Origin: Escallonia rubra | Lineage: Eukaryota > Streptophyta > Magnoliopsida > Escalloniales > Escalloniaceae | Length of the DNA stretch: 64,000 nucleotides | Assembly: GCA_033065855.1 (NCBI GenBank) | Contig: JAVXUO010002934.1 | Coordinates: 186,001-250,000, forward strand | Direction of reading: 5' to 3' | Part shown: positions 1-11,271 of the stretch, in pieces | How the letters are laid out: every line of letters starts with the position of its first letter | Position numbering within the stretch: position 1 is the stretch's first letter | The notes under the pieces: generated by a model | The model's database searches: none | Seen by the model: the letters and a program-made list of their open reading frames with translations, nothing else | What the model was told of the DNA's origin: nothing | Position numbers and translations under genes: made by a program

Positions 1-1619
1 ATGAAAATTGGGCCAATAATAGCCACAATTTTTTAACAATAAATTATATTACTTAGTTAATAAGTAGGCTAAAAAAAGAAAATGACCAAAATAAATACGA
101 TGACAGGCAAGTAAGAGGGAGATAAAGGAAAACAAATACTAAAAAGGCTAATGTATTTGAAAGTTCAATGTTATATACTTAATATTTTAAAATTATTTTT
201 CTAGTTTTAAAAGGTTTAAAACAATTGGGACAATAATGTTCACAAATATTTTAATAATAAATTTTAGTAAAGAGTTAAAGTTGTGTAAAAAAAAGGACAT
301 TAAAACAAATAAAATGATGTTACGCATAAGTTAGAGGGGTAAAAAAGAAAAAGAACACTTGTAAAAGCTTATGTATCTTAAAGTTCAATGTAATATAATT
401 AGAATTAACTAGTGAAGTAAAATCTCAAATTGGTATTTTTAAATTATTTATAACAATTAACACAATATCTTTTTACATATTGCTTTTGTATAAAGAAAAG
501 AAAGCTTTAAATTTGTGACCTATAATTTTTTTTCATAGGTAACTTATATTTTCTTTATGTTTAAGTGTTTATGTTGTTATTTAAAGTATTTTTGAGGTGC
601 TAATAGTCAAAATCAAGTTTCATTATGTTGATATATTGACTATGTAGAGTTTTAAAATGCGTATAATTGATTTTCTAATCTTATAAGGTCAACTGAGTTT
701 ATGGTAATCATACCTCAAAATTTTTCAATAATAAGCTACAGTAAATAGTCATAATGCATATGTGACTATAATAAGTAGGGTAGAAGAGAAATGGAATACC
801 AAAGCAAACATGATGACATGTAATTTATTCTTTCTTTATATTTGAGTGTTTATTTTGTTATAAAAAGTGTTTTTGAGGTATTAATATTCAAAATCAAGTC
901 TTAATATGTTGATGCATTAATTAGGTAGAGTTTTAGAATGTGTGGAAGATATTTTTTACTGTTATAAGGTCTACTAAATTTATGCTAATAATGACTCCGA
1001 ATTTTTAATAGTAAGTTATACTAAAGAATCATTATGCATGTGTAACTTTAATAAGTAGAGGTAAAGGAGGAATAGAACACCAAAACACGTGTAATTTTTA
1101 ATAATAAATTATGCTAAAGAGTCATGATACATGTGTGACTTTAATAAGTAGAGGTAAAAGAGGACTATAACACCAAACAAACATGGTGATGTGTAATTAA
1201 TGTTTTCTTTATGTTTGAGTGTTTATTTTTTTATTTAAAGTGTTTTTGAGGTGCTAATAATCAAAATTAAGTCCTACTTTGTTCATACATTGATTAGGTA
1301 GAGTTTTAAAATGTGTAGAATTGGTTTTTTTACAGGTCCACTAAATTTATAGTAATAATACTCCGAATTTTTTATTAATAAAGAGTCATGATGCATGTGA
1401 GACTTTAATAAATAGAGGTAAAAGAGGAATGAAACGTCAAAACAAAGATGATAACGTGTCACAAAATGGAAAAAAGATGAGGTGTCGCATAATTAAAAGG
1501 GGTAAAAAGGGAAAAGAATTCCTAAAAAAGCTTATGTGTCTCCTCGACAATGCACAACGCTTCGTCTATTATATATGTATATGATATGATATGATATATG
1601 ATATGATATGATATATAGA
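1..1619 (-). mobile_element. Helitron (H1), 5' part, 3' end outside window
   Basis: On the minus strand the element begins TCTATATATCATATC directly after a host A, that is the A|TC junction at 1619/1620. This is followed by the plant-Helitron 5' pattern (AT-rich run, then a short GC block at 1535-1565). The body is very AT-rich and has no coding potential. It contains three direct copies of a block beginning near 539, 821 and 1192, each with the signature GATTAGGTAGAGTTTTA about 100 bases further on. The same block occurs in the Helitrons at 2458 and 23063, so all three are one non-autonomous family. The 3' hairpin and CTRR end lie beyond the left edge. Family assignment rests on the 5' end and the shared body. 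Confidence 0.6.
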
Positions 1620-2457
1620 TCCGATGAGCCTTCTTTAGAAAACGGCTCGGAATTTGTCTTCAAACAACTGGCGTCATGGCTATCGAATTAACGGATCCTA
1701 GGAAGTATAGATCTCTAATGGTGTGGGTTGAAATCCCCTCACGTAAATTAATTGTCCTAAAACCTAACAGTTTATGCTTTTGGATCAAGTTAGGCGACAA
1801 TCATACGTGAGCCTTCCATTATAAATATTGTGCCTCACCGTTGTCTTGTAAGGTCGTGCATTCCGATAAAAATGTACGAATAGTGTGGTGTTCGAATAAT
1901 TCATTTTCCCTCAAAAGTTGTCTAGCAGTTGGAATCAGTGGCTTAAACTTTAGAGCGACTTAAAGCTGTTTGGTTCATGTTCTTGACCCACTTGGCTGGG
2001 TTGAGAAGTGCGTTACATGACTTACCTCCGTTCCTAACGTTCAATTAGAGATGTAAATTGTGTAGGTGCTTCAGAGTTGAGCTAAGTTGCTTGAAATGTT
2101 GTGGCGAACACTAAAAAGAGGCTCAAGTGCCATTAGAAGTAGCTTGACTGCTTCTAATTTTACGCGAACAATCTCAAAATTTTTGCCTAACTTCGGAAAA
2201 TCTTTAATACAACTCTAGTGGTTTAAAATGCTTTATACAACTTTGGTTAACCTTATTATGACCACTTTTACTAATAACTGATCGGATTGTACCAAAATGT
2301 GCAACGATGTATCCTACCACCGTCTCTAGTAATATCATCCATGAGTTAGCAAAATCATTTTTGCTTTGAATATTCACTACCTCTTGTCAATTGGTGGTAA
2401 CATTTGGTAATTCGTTATTAAGTTTCGGCCATTTGGTGGTATACACCGTTCAATATA
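1620..2457. other. Spacer between two Helitrons, no gene seen
   Basis: About 840 bases of ordinary, mildly AT-rich DNA. All frames are short and interrupted, and I recognise no domain, repeat or RNA gene. It ends at the T/A insertion point of the next Helitron. It could be old intergenic or intronic host sequence. Confidence 0.4.
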
Positions 2458-5455
2458 CTAGCTAAGGGACCCGTGCAATGCACGAGACGTTCTCTAATTT
2501 CTTAAATATTGTCTAATATTTATTTCTATAGATATTTTACAACCGTTAATTTTCCTAACTTTTTATAGATATTTTATAACTGTTAATTTTCCTAACTGTT
2601 TATAACTGTTATTGTTTGAACTGCACGCAAGAAATTTACTATATAGAAGATTGCCTTTGAATAGAACTTTTGAAAAATTAGCATTATAAAAGCATACCTT
2701 AGCAACAAAGGTAGAATGCATGATTTAATGTGATCAGTTTTTACTCACAAATAAGATGTGAACGTTACAATTAAAAGAAAACCGTCTTATAGATTTAGGA
2801 TGCCTTTTCATTAACGTTTCGCGACGACATATGTCAACAATCTCGTACTACTATTTAACTGAATTTAAACTGTTTGGTTTAATATTTGGAGCTTTGTAGA
2901 TATAATCGCTAGTATGTATCAATGATATATCCGGAACCAATATGATTAAAAAAAGCCAGTTATTTGTACCATCACTTCCCCTTTTTTTTGTGAGTTTAAT
3001 CTAGTAAAGAATGTTATAACTTATTTACTGGTGGTGTATATGAACCTCAATCTTCCTATAAGCATAAATGTCAAATTCACTCACTTTTTTTCTTCACGAG
3101 AAACTCTTTATGTGTGTTATTTGTCCCGTGCATAATGAAAAAGAAAAATAACATTAAAAGTGTTTCTATCTATACATAACTTATTAAAGTTTTACTAACA
3201 TGACTTAATGAAAATACCATTAGAATATTAGATTACTGTAGCCAGGGGCTAGAAAGTGGTTAACCACAAACATCGTCTTGCCTAATTAACGAAACTTTAA
3301 AGAATCAAAATGTGGGACCAAAATCAAAATTGAAAGATAAAAGTCATTCTAGGGAAAAAAAATTACTGCTTCTAGTTTTGGATATAGTTTATGTACCTTC
3401 AAGTTACTGGTAGAACTAACTTAAAATCATTATGTTTTTATTTAAGTTCATCGCTTGTCTACATAAGATTCTTAGCGTAATCCGTCCAAGAATACTACAC
3501 TAACACTACCTCCAAATACCTTAATTAGCGCTATCATTGCCATTACAAATGCAGTTACCTTCACCATAGTCATAACTTTTGCTCGTCAGTGCATTTTCAT
3601 GTTTTTATCATCAGCTTTTTTAGGTTCATCACTTGTTCAATTCAGATTTAGATCATAACTTATCAATCAGTACTATTACAATAACTCTAACAACAACCGT
3701 CACTATTGCACTACCACCATTTAGTTATGACTATTACCACCACAAGCATCAGCACACTACATGCCAAAACCTCTACAACTACATGTTGTCACTACATAAT
3801 TCAAATCACACTACCAACACTCCAATTCTACCACAACAATTATCACTATTGTAATTAGCAGGTGTGATCACTCGCATAATTGCATATATTACCACACTCA
3901 CACTTTCACATCTAGTACCGACATTTCAGTTATACCATTACCACCCTGGGGCCACCCAGACTTCTCCTTTTTTGTAGTTGTTTATTAAGGGTAAATGATT
4001 CTTATAACTAATGTATCTTTTCGTCTCTTTTATTCTACAAACTTATTCTCAGCTTGTCACAAATTATTCTTCAATCGATTTTAATTTTTCTTTTGGATCC
4101 AATGTAATTGGTTCTGAATATTTTGTTAATATTGTGCGTAAAATGTTAGATTTTAAGAAGATTGGTGCAAAAGACGAAAGTTACAATAAAGCTTATGGAG
4201 AAATAAGATTTCTTTAAAAAGGAAAAATAAAACACCAAAACAAATAGGATGATGTTTTGCATAACTAAAAGATCGAGATAAAAACGAAAATATACGCTAT
4301 GAAAAGCTTACCTTTTAATTTGAAAAGATTAATCATTAATTTCATACATGATTGTCATTGTTTACATTTGCGAGATTTTATTTTATTTGTTTTAAGTGTT
4401 TTTAAGAAGTTAGTAGTCCAAAATAAAGCCTTTTTGGATTATGTAGAGCTTTAAAAGAAGTAGACTACAAAAGTCGGGCCAATGATCATACTAAAGAATT
4501 AGTAAGTAGAGTATGATTTTCGTATTTTACATTTTTGAGATTTTATATTGTTATTTTAAAGTATTTTTGAGGTTTTAATAATCAAAATTAAGGCACAATG
4601 TATAAGTATATTGATTAGGTAGAGTTTTAGAAGGTGTGTAATTAGTTTCTTAGCTTTATAAAGTTTAAAAATATTGCATAAATTATACATACGAATTTTT
4701 TAATAATAAATTAAAGTAAAAAGTTAAATAGAGTAGGAAAAGAAAAGAATACCAAAACAAATAGGATTCTTGAATCTTGGACTGTAAATAAAGAGACCAA
4801 CTAAGTTAGGGGATTACCACATGCAAAGTTGAAGTAGGTAGAGTTTTAGAAGGCGTATAATTAGTTTCTTAGTTTTATAAAGTTTAAAAATATTACATAA
4901 ATTATACCTACGAATTTTTAATAATAAATTATAGTAAAGAGTTAAATAGAAAAGTCGGGCCAATGATCGTACTAAAGAATTAGTGAGTAGGGTATGATTT
5001 TCATATTTTATATTTTTGAGATTTTATATTGTTATTTTAAAGTACTTTTGAGGTTTTAATAATTAAAATTAAGGCCTAATGTATAAGTATATTGATTAGG
5101 TAGAGTTTTAAAAGGTGTATAATTAGTTTCTTAGTTTTATAAAGTTTTAAAATATTGCATAAATTATACCTACGAATTTTTTAATAATAGATTATAGTAA
5201 AGAGTTAAATAGAGTAGAAAAAGAAAAGAATACCAAAACAAATAGGATTCTTGAATTTTATATATCATATTCAAAAGAGTTGGACTCTAAATAAAGAGAC
5301 CAACTGAGTTAGGGGACTACCACATGCAAAGTTGAAGCTTACGTGTCAGAAAGAGAAGGCTCTTAAAAAGTCCTACTTGTCGCAAAGATAGAGTTCCAAA
5401 AATCCTACGTGTCGCAATTTTAAGCGAAGGCTTCAGCTTTTTATATATATATAGA
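2458..5455 (-). mobile_element. Non-autonomous Helitron (H2), complete
   Basis: Read on the minus strand, the element starts A|TCTATATATATATAAA at 5455. It ends with the hairpin CGTGC-ATT-GCACG (2472-2484) followed by GGGTCCCTTAGCTAG|T at 2458. These are the three Helitron hallmarks: TC start, subterminal hairpin, and a CTRR end (CTAG) inserted between A and T without target duplication. Length is 2998 bp. There is no Rep/helicase frame, so it is non-autonomous. The body holds a pyrimidine/ACC-rich stretch (3480-3960) and a large internal direct duplication. It sits only about 180 bases upstream of the PGG-domain exon and may have split that gene. Confidence 0.78.
4474..5335. repeat. Internal direct duplication in Helitron H2
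   Basis: The block 4474-4833 recurs at 4952-5335, an offset of about 478-500 bases. Both copies contain AGTCGGGCCAATGATC, the GTAGAGTTTTAGAAGG/AAAAGG signature and the closing text ACCACATGCAAAGTTGAAG. A third, partial copy of the central part starts near 4834. Copies differ by scattered substitutions, so the duplication is not recent. Confidence 0.75.
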
Positions 5456-5638
5456 TATGATTGATTGTTGGTGTACTTGGCACTTGGTCATTTCTGATCT
5501 AGACGTTCCAAAATAAAATTGTAACTGTTCATCAAGTGCCCTGAACCGGAAACATCAAATCTTCTCATTTGATCGTTTTAAGAGCAGCGTTGGAGCACTT
5601 CACCTTGTATATGGCTACTAAATTCTTGACCACAAGAA

Positions 5639-6250
5639 GTGGAAAGGTTAACGCAACCTGCAGACAGGGAAAAGAGGAACCTCGAAGGAAAGACACCCAG
5701 AATGGTATTCATCGAGACACACGAAGAGTTGGTTAGGGAAGCTGAAAAATGGATGAAAGACACTGCCAAGTCTTACACAATCGCCGCATCACTCGTGTTG
5801 ATGGTCGTATTTGCAGCTGCTATTACCATTCCGGGAGGGAACAACAGCGTCAATGGCCTGCCAAGATATTCTAAGGAGAAAGCGTACGACGTTTTCGTCA
5901 TATCAAATGCACTTGCTCTTTTCTCGTCAATTTCTTGCGTGCTTATATTTCTATCCGTCTTCACTTCACGCTACTCGGAAAATGATTTTCTTTACGGCCT
6001 GCCCAATAGAATGATTGGCGGTCTGCTCACCCTATTCATCTCCATTGTATCCACGATGATCGCCTCTACCATCGCAATCTATCTTGTATTTGGAGACAAA
6101 AGTGTGTGGGCTCTTATTCTTGCGGCGGGTTCGGCATGTCTTCTGGTTACTTTATTTGCCTCCTTTCACTTTTCTCTTCTTTTCGATATGATTAGATCAA
6201 CCTACTTTCCCGGCCTCTTCCGCAAGCGAACTGATCGTATCCTTTTCTAG
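5639..6250 (+). pseudogene. Orphan 3' exon of a PGG-domain ankyrin-repeat protein (ACD6/ITN1-like)
   Basis: The 203-residue frame is the C-terminal part of plant ankyrin-PGG membrane proteins, which act in stress and defence signalling at the plasma membrane or ER. Visible in order: the lead-in EGKTPRMVF (residues 16-24), the conserved HEELVREAEKWMKDTAKS (about 28-45), a first membrane helix ending at the name-giving motif IPGGNN (about 63-68), then three further hydrophobic helices (about 85-107, 126-150, 157-180) and a basic tail. The frame is intact to its stop at 6248-6250. It does not begin with ATG. It is open back to about 5630 and preceded by CACAAG, a plausible splice acceptor, so this is an internal or last exon. 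No ankyrin repeats are found within the 5.6 kb upstream, and Helitron H2 lies immediately upstream. I infer a truncated gene, but a very distant upstream exon set cannot be excluded. Confidence 0.8.
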
Positions 6251-7632
6251 ATCAGCGTGGGCAATGTCAAGTTTGTATCCAAAAACTGGTGGTAACAAGA
6301 GAGTTTCCCTATTCATCTTTCCACTCGTCTTATGTGTTCGGTTGCCATTTCTAGGAACAGTAGCTAAGGACAACATTTGGCTGTAATGGCTTTTGTAATG
6401 ACTTTGTAATATGTTTTGTCATGTCAAACAGTAATTGTAATATGCTTAAGGTTTTAAAACATCGCAGACTTCACAAAGGTTATCTGCTATACAAACTAGA
6501 GTATCCTGTAATACATTTTTCTCTTCAAAAAACGATTTCCGAACATTTTTTTTTCTTTTCCAAATATGCTCTTGGTGAAAATAGAAGTGGGAAGGGGTTC
6601 TGTCACTAGCTACGAAAGGTCACTTATACATACATAAATATTATTTTCTCTTATTTCTCCTTTCAAAGAATATGGTTTATGGTTACTAATTACTAATGAT
6701 CCCGTGCAAATCTATGGATTGGGATGTAATGTGATATTACCTCTCACTCATATGCTTTAGCAAAGTGAAACATATTTTTATTCAAAAAAAAAAAAGGGAG
6801 ACAGAGAGTGAGTTCCGAGGCAATACTTGGCATCACCTAAAGTCTATAAGTTTGTCAAATAAATTAGTCCATTACTAAAAGCATAAGCATCGTCATGATG
6901 GTTGTTTAAAAAGTTGAGAATCTTTTAGCTCGAGTTTTGGAGCAATAATAATCTAATAATGTTCAACTGTTAATGTTGCACGTTTTTTGGTCACCTACAA
7001 TTACTATCAAGGAAAAAAAATGTATCATAGTTATCATAAGATTGTTCAAATATTAATATTGCACCTTTTTTGTCAAGTGCATGGATTGTGTTTCTCTATG
7101 TTAAACCATCAGAAGCTATACATAGAGGATGTAGTGAAACTACCATTGCGTAGAGGGGGTAGTCCAAGGATACGTAAGAGGAAGTTTCTAATTATGCTAT
7201 ATGGGTACAAAAATAGGACCGAATGTTCAGCATTTTCTAGAGAAATTTAAGAGTCTAGTCCTAGGCTAGAATTTATGAAACCCTCCAAGTTTTGTCAAAG
7301 ACTAAACCTAGAATCGCCAACGCGTAATCAGTCGTTTCTCCATCTTGGTTCCGTACATCATTGCATCAGGAGAGTGAGATAGACTACGCAGTGGATTTCA
7401 TTGCTCGTGTAACGCATACATGCAGTCCTTTATGTCAAAGACTTGGAATTAGTAAAACGATAATGTACATGCTCTCACAAATTAGCAACAGTAAAAAAAA
7501 TCTTTGTATACAAAATTAAAAAAACACTGTTATAGATCTCGCATGACCACTTAGTAACACCCACAATATTCAGAACCAAAAGCAATGAGTCAGTAACTAT
7601 GAGTAGATTTTTTTTCAAGTTGACTCGACTCA
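6251..7632. other. Gene-less flank after the PGG exon
   Basis: The first 200-300 bases may be the 3' UTR of the PGG exon. The rest is AT-rich with only short frames. The longest (6987-7250) has no recognisable domain. No terminal repeats, tRNA or hairpin element was identified. Confidence 0.35.
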
Positions 7633-7642
7633 ATACTACCCA

Positions 7643-7960
7643 ACACCTAGCGACGGAAGGTATTCCGTCGCTAAAAAGGTCTTTAAGCGACGGAAGATCC
7701 CGTCGTTAAAAGTCCGTCGTTTAATACTATTACCGACGAAAGCCACCGTCGGTAAAAGTATTTGGAGACGGACTTTTAGCGACGGCATTACCATCGCTAA
7801 ATATTTTTTAGAAAATTAGTACTTTTTGAGATTTTTTTTAAATTATTTAAACGACGGAATAAAACCGTCGCTAAAAATTCCGTCGATAAAAGTCTTTATA
7901 ATAAGATATTCACCAACGGATTTTTAGCGACGGTGTCATTCCGTCGCTAAAGATCCTCGA
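7643..7960. repeat. Left subterminal repeats of the CACTA element
   Basis: At least eight direct and inverted copies of AGCGACGG or its degenerate forms lie within 320 bases. These are the kind of sites bound by CACTA TNPA-like proteins. The same motif fills the right end. A CT-rich stretch (about 7975-8030) follows and could be a promoter/leader region for the lost transposase. Confidence 0.7.
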
Positions 7961-8524
7961 TTTAAAACCACATCTGGTTTCTTTCTCTCTCCCCGTTTCT
8001 CTCTCTGAAATTCTTCTCTCACCCACCCACCGCTGTTCTCACCTCCGGCGACCCTTCTCTACGGCAACCCAGCTCCGGCGACACCCCCGTCCCTCACCCG
8101 ACGCCGCGCCACCAAGCCTTGCACTGCCGTCGTGCCACAAAGCCCTCCACGTACTGTCGCCGTGCCACGAAACCCACCATTGCCGCCGCACCACCAACGC
8201 CGCCACCGTCGTACCCACCTCGAGATTTGTATGTCAATTGCCCTAAATTAATCTTGTTGTTTATTTCTCAAAGTTGATTATCAAGCATTTGGCCATAATC
8301 ACACTTCTGCTTGTATTAGCTCTTAAGAATTTCAATGTACGTACATAAAACATTCGAAATTGTCTTCTCTGCCATGTATAATCTGAATTTGTTGTTAATT
8401 TGGACGTTTGGCCATTATTTTGTCTTCTGAATTTGTTGATTATGAAGCATTTGGCCATAATCTGAATTTGTTGTTAATTTGTCTTCATTGCCATGTATAA
8501 TCAGAATTTGTTGAATTTGTTGAA

Positions 8525-9700
8525 ATAATTGAACCCCCTAATTGAACCCTAAATTGAATGCCCCAAATCAACCGAACCCTAAATTGAATCAATAGAACCC
8601 CCTAGTTGAACCCTATATTGAAGTAATTAAACCCTAAATTGAATGCCCTAATCGAATCGAACCCTAAATTAAACTAATTGAATCCCTAATTGAACCCTGA
8701 ATTGAAAGCCATAATTCAACCGAACCCTAAAATTGAACTAATTGAACCCTAAATTGAATGCCCCAAATCAACCGAACCGTAAATTGAACTAATAGAACCC
8801 CCTAATTGAACCCTAATTAAATTGAAATAATATTACCATAATTAAATCATAATGCCCTAATCGAATCGAACCCTAAATTAAACTAATTGAACCCTAAATT
8901 GAATGCCCTGATCCAACCGAACCCTAAATTAAAATAATTGAACCTCCTAATTGAACCCTAAATTGAATACCCCAAATCAACCAAACCCTAAATTGAATCA
9001 ATAGAACCCCCTGATTGAACGAAATTGAAGTAATTGAACCCTAATTAAACCTTAAATTGAATGCCCAAATCGAATCGAACCATAAATTAACCTAATTGAA
9101 CCCTAAATTGAATGTCATAATCCAACCGAACCCTAAATTGAATTAATTGAACCCTAAATTGAATGCCCCAAATCAACCGAACCCTAAATTGAATCAATAG
9201 AACCCCCTAATTGAACCTTAAATTGAAGTAATTGAACCACAATTAAATCCTAAATTGAATGCCCTAATCGAATCGAACCCTAAATTAAACTAATTGAACC
9301 CTAAATTGAATGCCCTGATCCAACCGAACCCTAAATTAAAATAATTGAACCCCCCTAATTGAACCTTAAATTGAATGTCCCAAATCAACCGACCCCTAAA
9401 TTAAATCAATACAACCCCCTAATTGAACCCTAAATTGAAGTAATTGAACCCTAATTAAATCCTAAATTGAATGCCCTAATCGAATCGAACTCTAAATTAA
9501 ACTAATTGAACCCTAGATTGAATGCCATAATCCAACCGAATCCTAAATTGAACTAATTGAACCCTAAATTGAATGTCACAAATCAACCGAACCCTAAATT
9601 GAAGTAATTGAACCCTAAATTGAATGTCCTAATCAAACCGAACCCTAAATTAAACTAATTGAATGCCTAATACAATCGAACCCTAAATTGAAATAATTCA
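8525..9700. repeat. Tandem array of CCCTAAATTGAA-like units with 207-bp higher-order period
   Basis: About 1.2 kb is made of short variants around CCCTAAATTGAA, alternating with AATTGAA and ATCAACCGAA. The landmark ATCGAATCGAAC recurs at 8651, 8860, 9069, 9267 and 9479, giving spacings of 209, 209, 198 and 212 and thus a higher-order unit near 207 bp in about five copies. It lies inside the CACTA element, upstream of the transposase remnants. Nothing suggests that it is translated. Confidence 0.8.
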
Positions 9701-9944
9701 AGCGCATCGGATATGTGCATTTTGAACAATTTTTTCCCATTTGAACATTGATTATTTGTTTGATAATTTTAGGTTGTTAATTCTGCATTTGAGAATTGTG
9801 ATTATGGATCTGTGATTTTAGATTGTTAATTGATGATTTTAGGTTATTAGCTGTGCATTTGAAATAATTGTCCTTATTAATTGATGATTTTAGGTTGTTA
9901 ATTGATGATTTTAGATTGTTAATTGTGCATTGAGCATTTGACAT

Positions 9945-10685
9945 ATTGAGATTATTGACGGAGGATGGGACCCAATTGGATTGAATGTGTGATTTTTGTT
10001 AATTTTTATTGCATTGAGCATTTTAGAATTGAGAAATGAAATTGTTGACGGAGAATGGGACCCAATTGGATTGAGATACATGTTAGTTAGCGCAGACACG
10101 GACACCACGTCTGATCAAGAGTGTCCGCCATTTAAAAAAAAATTAACGTATGCCGATGTGTCTGGAGGTGCGTGTCGGTGGGCGTCGGACACGTGTCCGA
10201 GGGCGTCGGACACGTGTCCGGAGGGGTCAGACACGTGTCTGGAGGTGTCGGACACGTATCGGATACCATATCGACACCCTATATTAGGTGTCGGAATTGA
10301 GATTGTTGACGGAGGATGGGACCCAATTGGATTGAGATACCTGTTAGTTAGTGCAGACACGGACACCACGTCTGATCGATGCTGTCCGACATTTAAAAAA
10401 CAAATTAACGTATGCTGATGTGTCGGTGGGCGTCGGACACGTGTCCGAGGGCATCAGACAAGTGTCCAGAGGCGTCGGACACGTGTCGGTATGTGTCGGA
10501 CACGTGTCCTGAGGTGTCAGACACGTATCAAACACCATATCGACACCCTATATGAGGTGTCAGAATTAAGGTTGTTGACGGAGGATGGGACCCAATTGGA
10601 TTGAGATACCTGTTAGTTAGCGCAGACACAGACACCACGTCTGATCGACGGTGTCCGACATTTAAAAAACAAATTAACGTATGAA
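9945..10685. repeat. 265-bp triple repeat with CACGTG palindromes
   Basis: Three direct copies, at about 10045-10150, 10300-10416 and 10568-10682, share GACGGAG(A)ATGGGACCCAATTGG, then a block ending CACCACGTCTGATC and a closing AAATTAACGTATG. The spacers between copies hold runs of near-perfect palindromes of the type CGGACACGTGTCCG (10190-10260 and 10430-10530), each containing the G-box core CACGTG. The palindromes make spurious open frames on both strands, which I do not call as genes. Confidence 0.75.
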
Positions 10686-10950
10686 CCCAATTATTCGCAT
10701 ATTGATTATAGTTAGCCTAATTAGTATTAATTAGCCCTAACATAACCCAATTAAGCCTAATTAGCCCTAATTAGGACTAATCAGCACTACTCGGCACAAT
10801 TAAACCTAATTAGGACTAAATAACCCTAATTAGTCCTAATCAACCCTAATTAGCTATAATTATCTGAAACTAGCTCTCATTAACATTAATTAGCCCTAAC
10901 ATAAGCCAATTAAACCCTCATTAACATTAATTAGCCCTAACACCCTATAT

Positions 10951-11070
10951 GATGTGACAGAGTCTACTGATGAAGAGGATGAATTAGAAGATGAAGAGGA
11001 CGACGAGTCGCACGAAGAAGAGGGCGACGAGGAAAGTGATGAAGATGATTCGCAAACTGAAAATGATTGA
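10951..11070 (+). pseudogene. Acidic C-terminal scrap, probably of the CACTA TNP2-type transposase
   Basis: The frame from GATGTGACAG to TGA encodes a run dominated by Asp and Glu (DELEDEEDDESHEEEGDEE, then SDEDDSQTEND). Acidic tails are common at the C-terminus of plant TNP2-like CACTA transposases. Its place between the left repeats and the transposase-24 gene fits that order. No catalytic domain precedes it, so the rest of the gene is deleted. The function is inferred from composition and position only. Confidence 0.45.
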
Positions 11071-11150
11071 CTTGTAATGTTGTAACATCACGGGAAAAAT
11101 GTAGTAACATTTTAGAACTTGGTGTTTATTGATGTGTTTTTGCACATCCG

Positions 11151-11152
<2 letters not shown>

Positions 11153-11194
<42 letters not shown>
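11153..11194. repeat. (TA)n microsatellite
   Basis: A perfect TA run of about 42 bases inside the CACTA element, between the acidic scrap and the transposase-24 gene. Confidence 0.95.
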
Positions 11195-11197
<3 letters not shown>

Positions 11198-11271
11198 CCG
11201 ATGATAATTTCTACCAAATTATTGTTTTTAACGTGTTAATGTCTTTGTAATTTATCTATATGAAGTCAGAT

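Noticed and set aside
6690-6720. GATCCCGTGCAAATC as a possible Helitron 3' end
   Set aside because: No pairing second arm and no CTRR end at the expected distance.
8525-9700. Interstitial telomere-like CCCTAAA text
   Set aside because: CCCTAAA occurs only as part of CCCTAAATTGAA; there are no consecutive CCCTAAA units.
9911-10538. Several open frames on both strands
   Set aside because: Caused by the palindromic CGGACACGTGTCCG repeats, which stay open on both strands.
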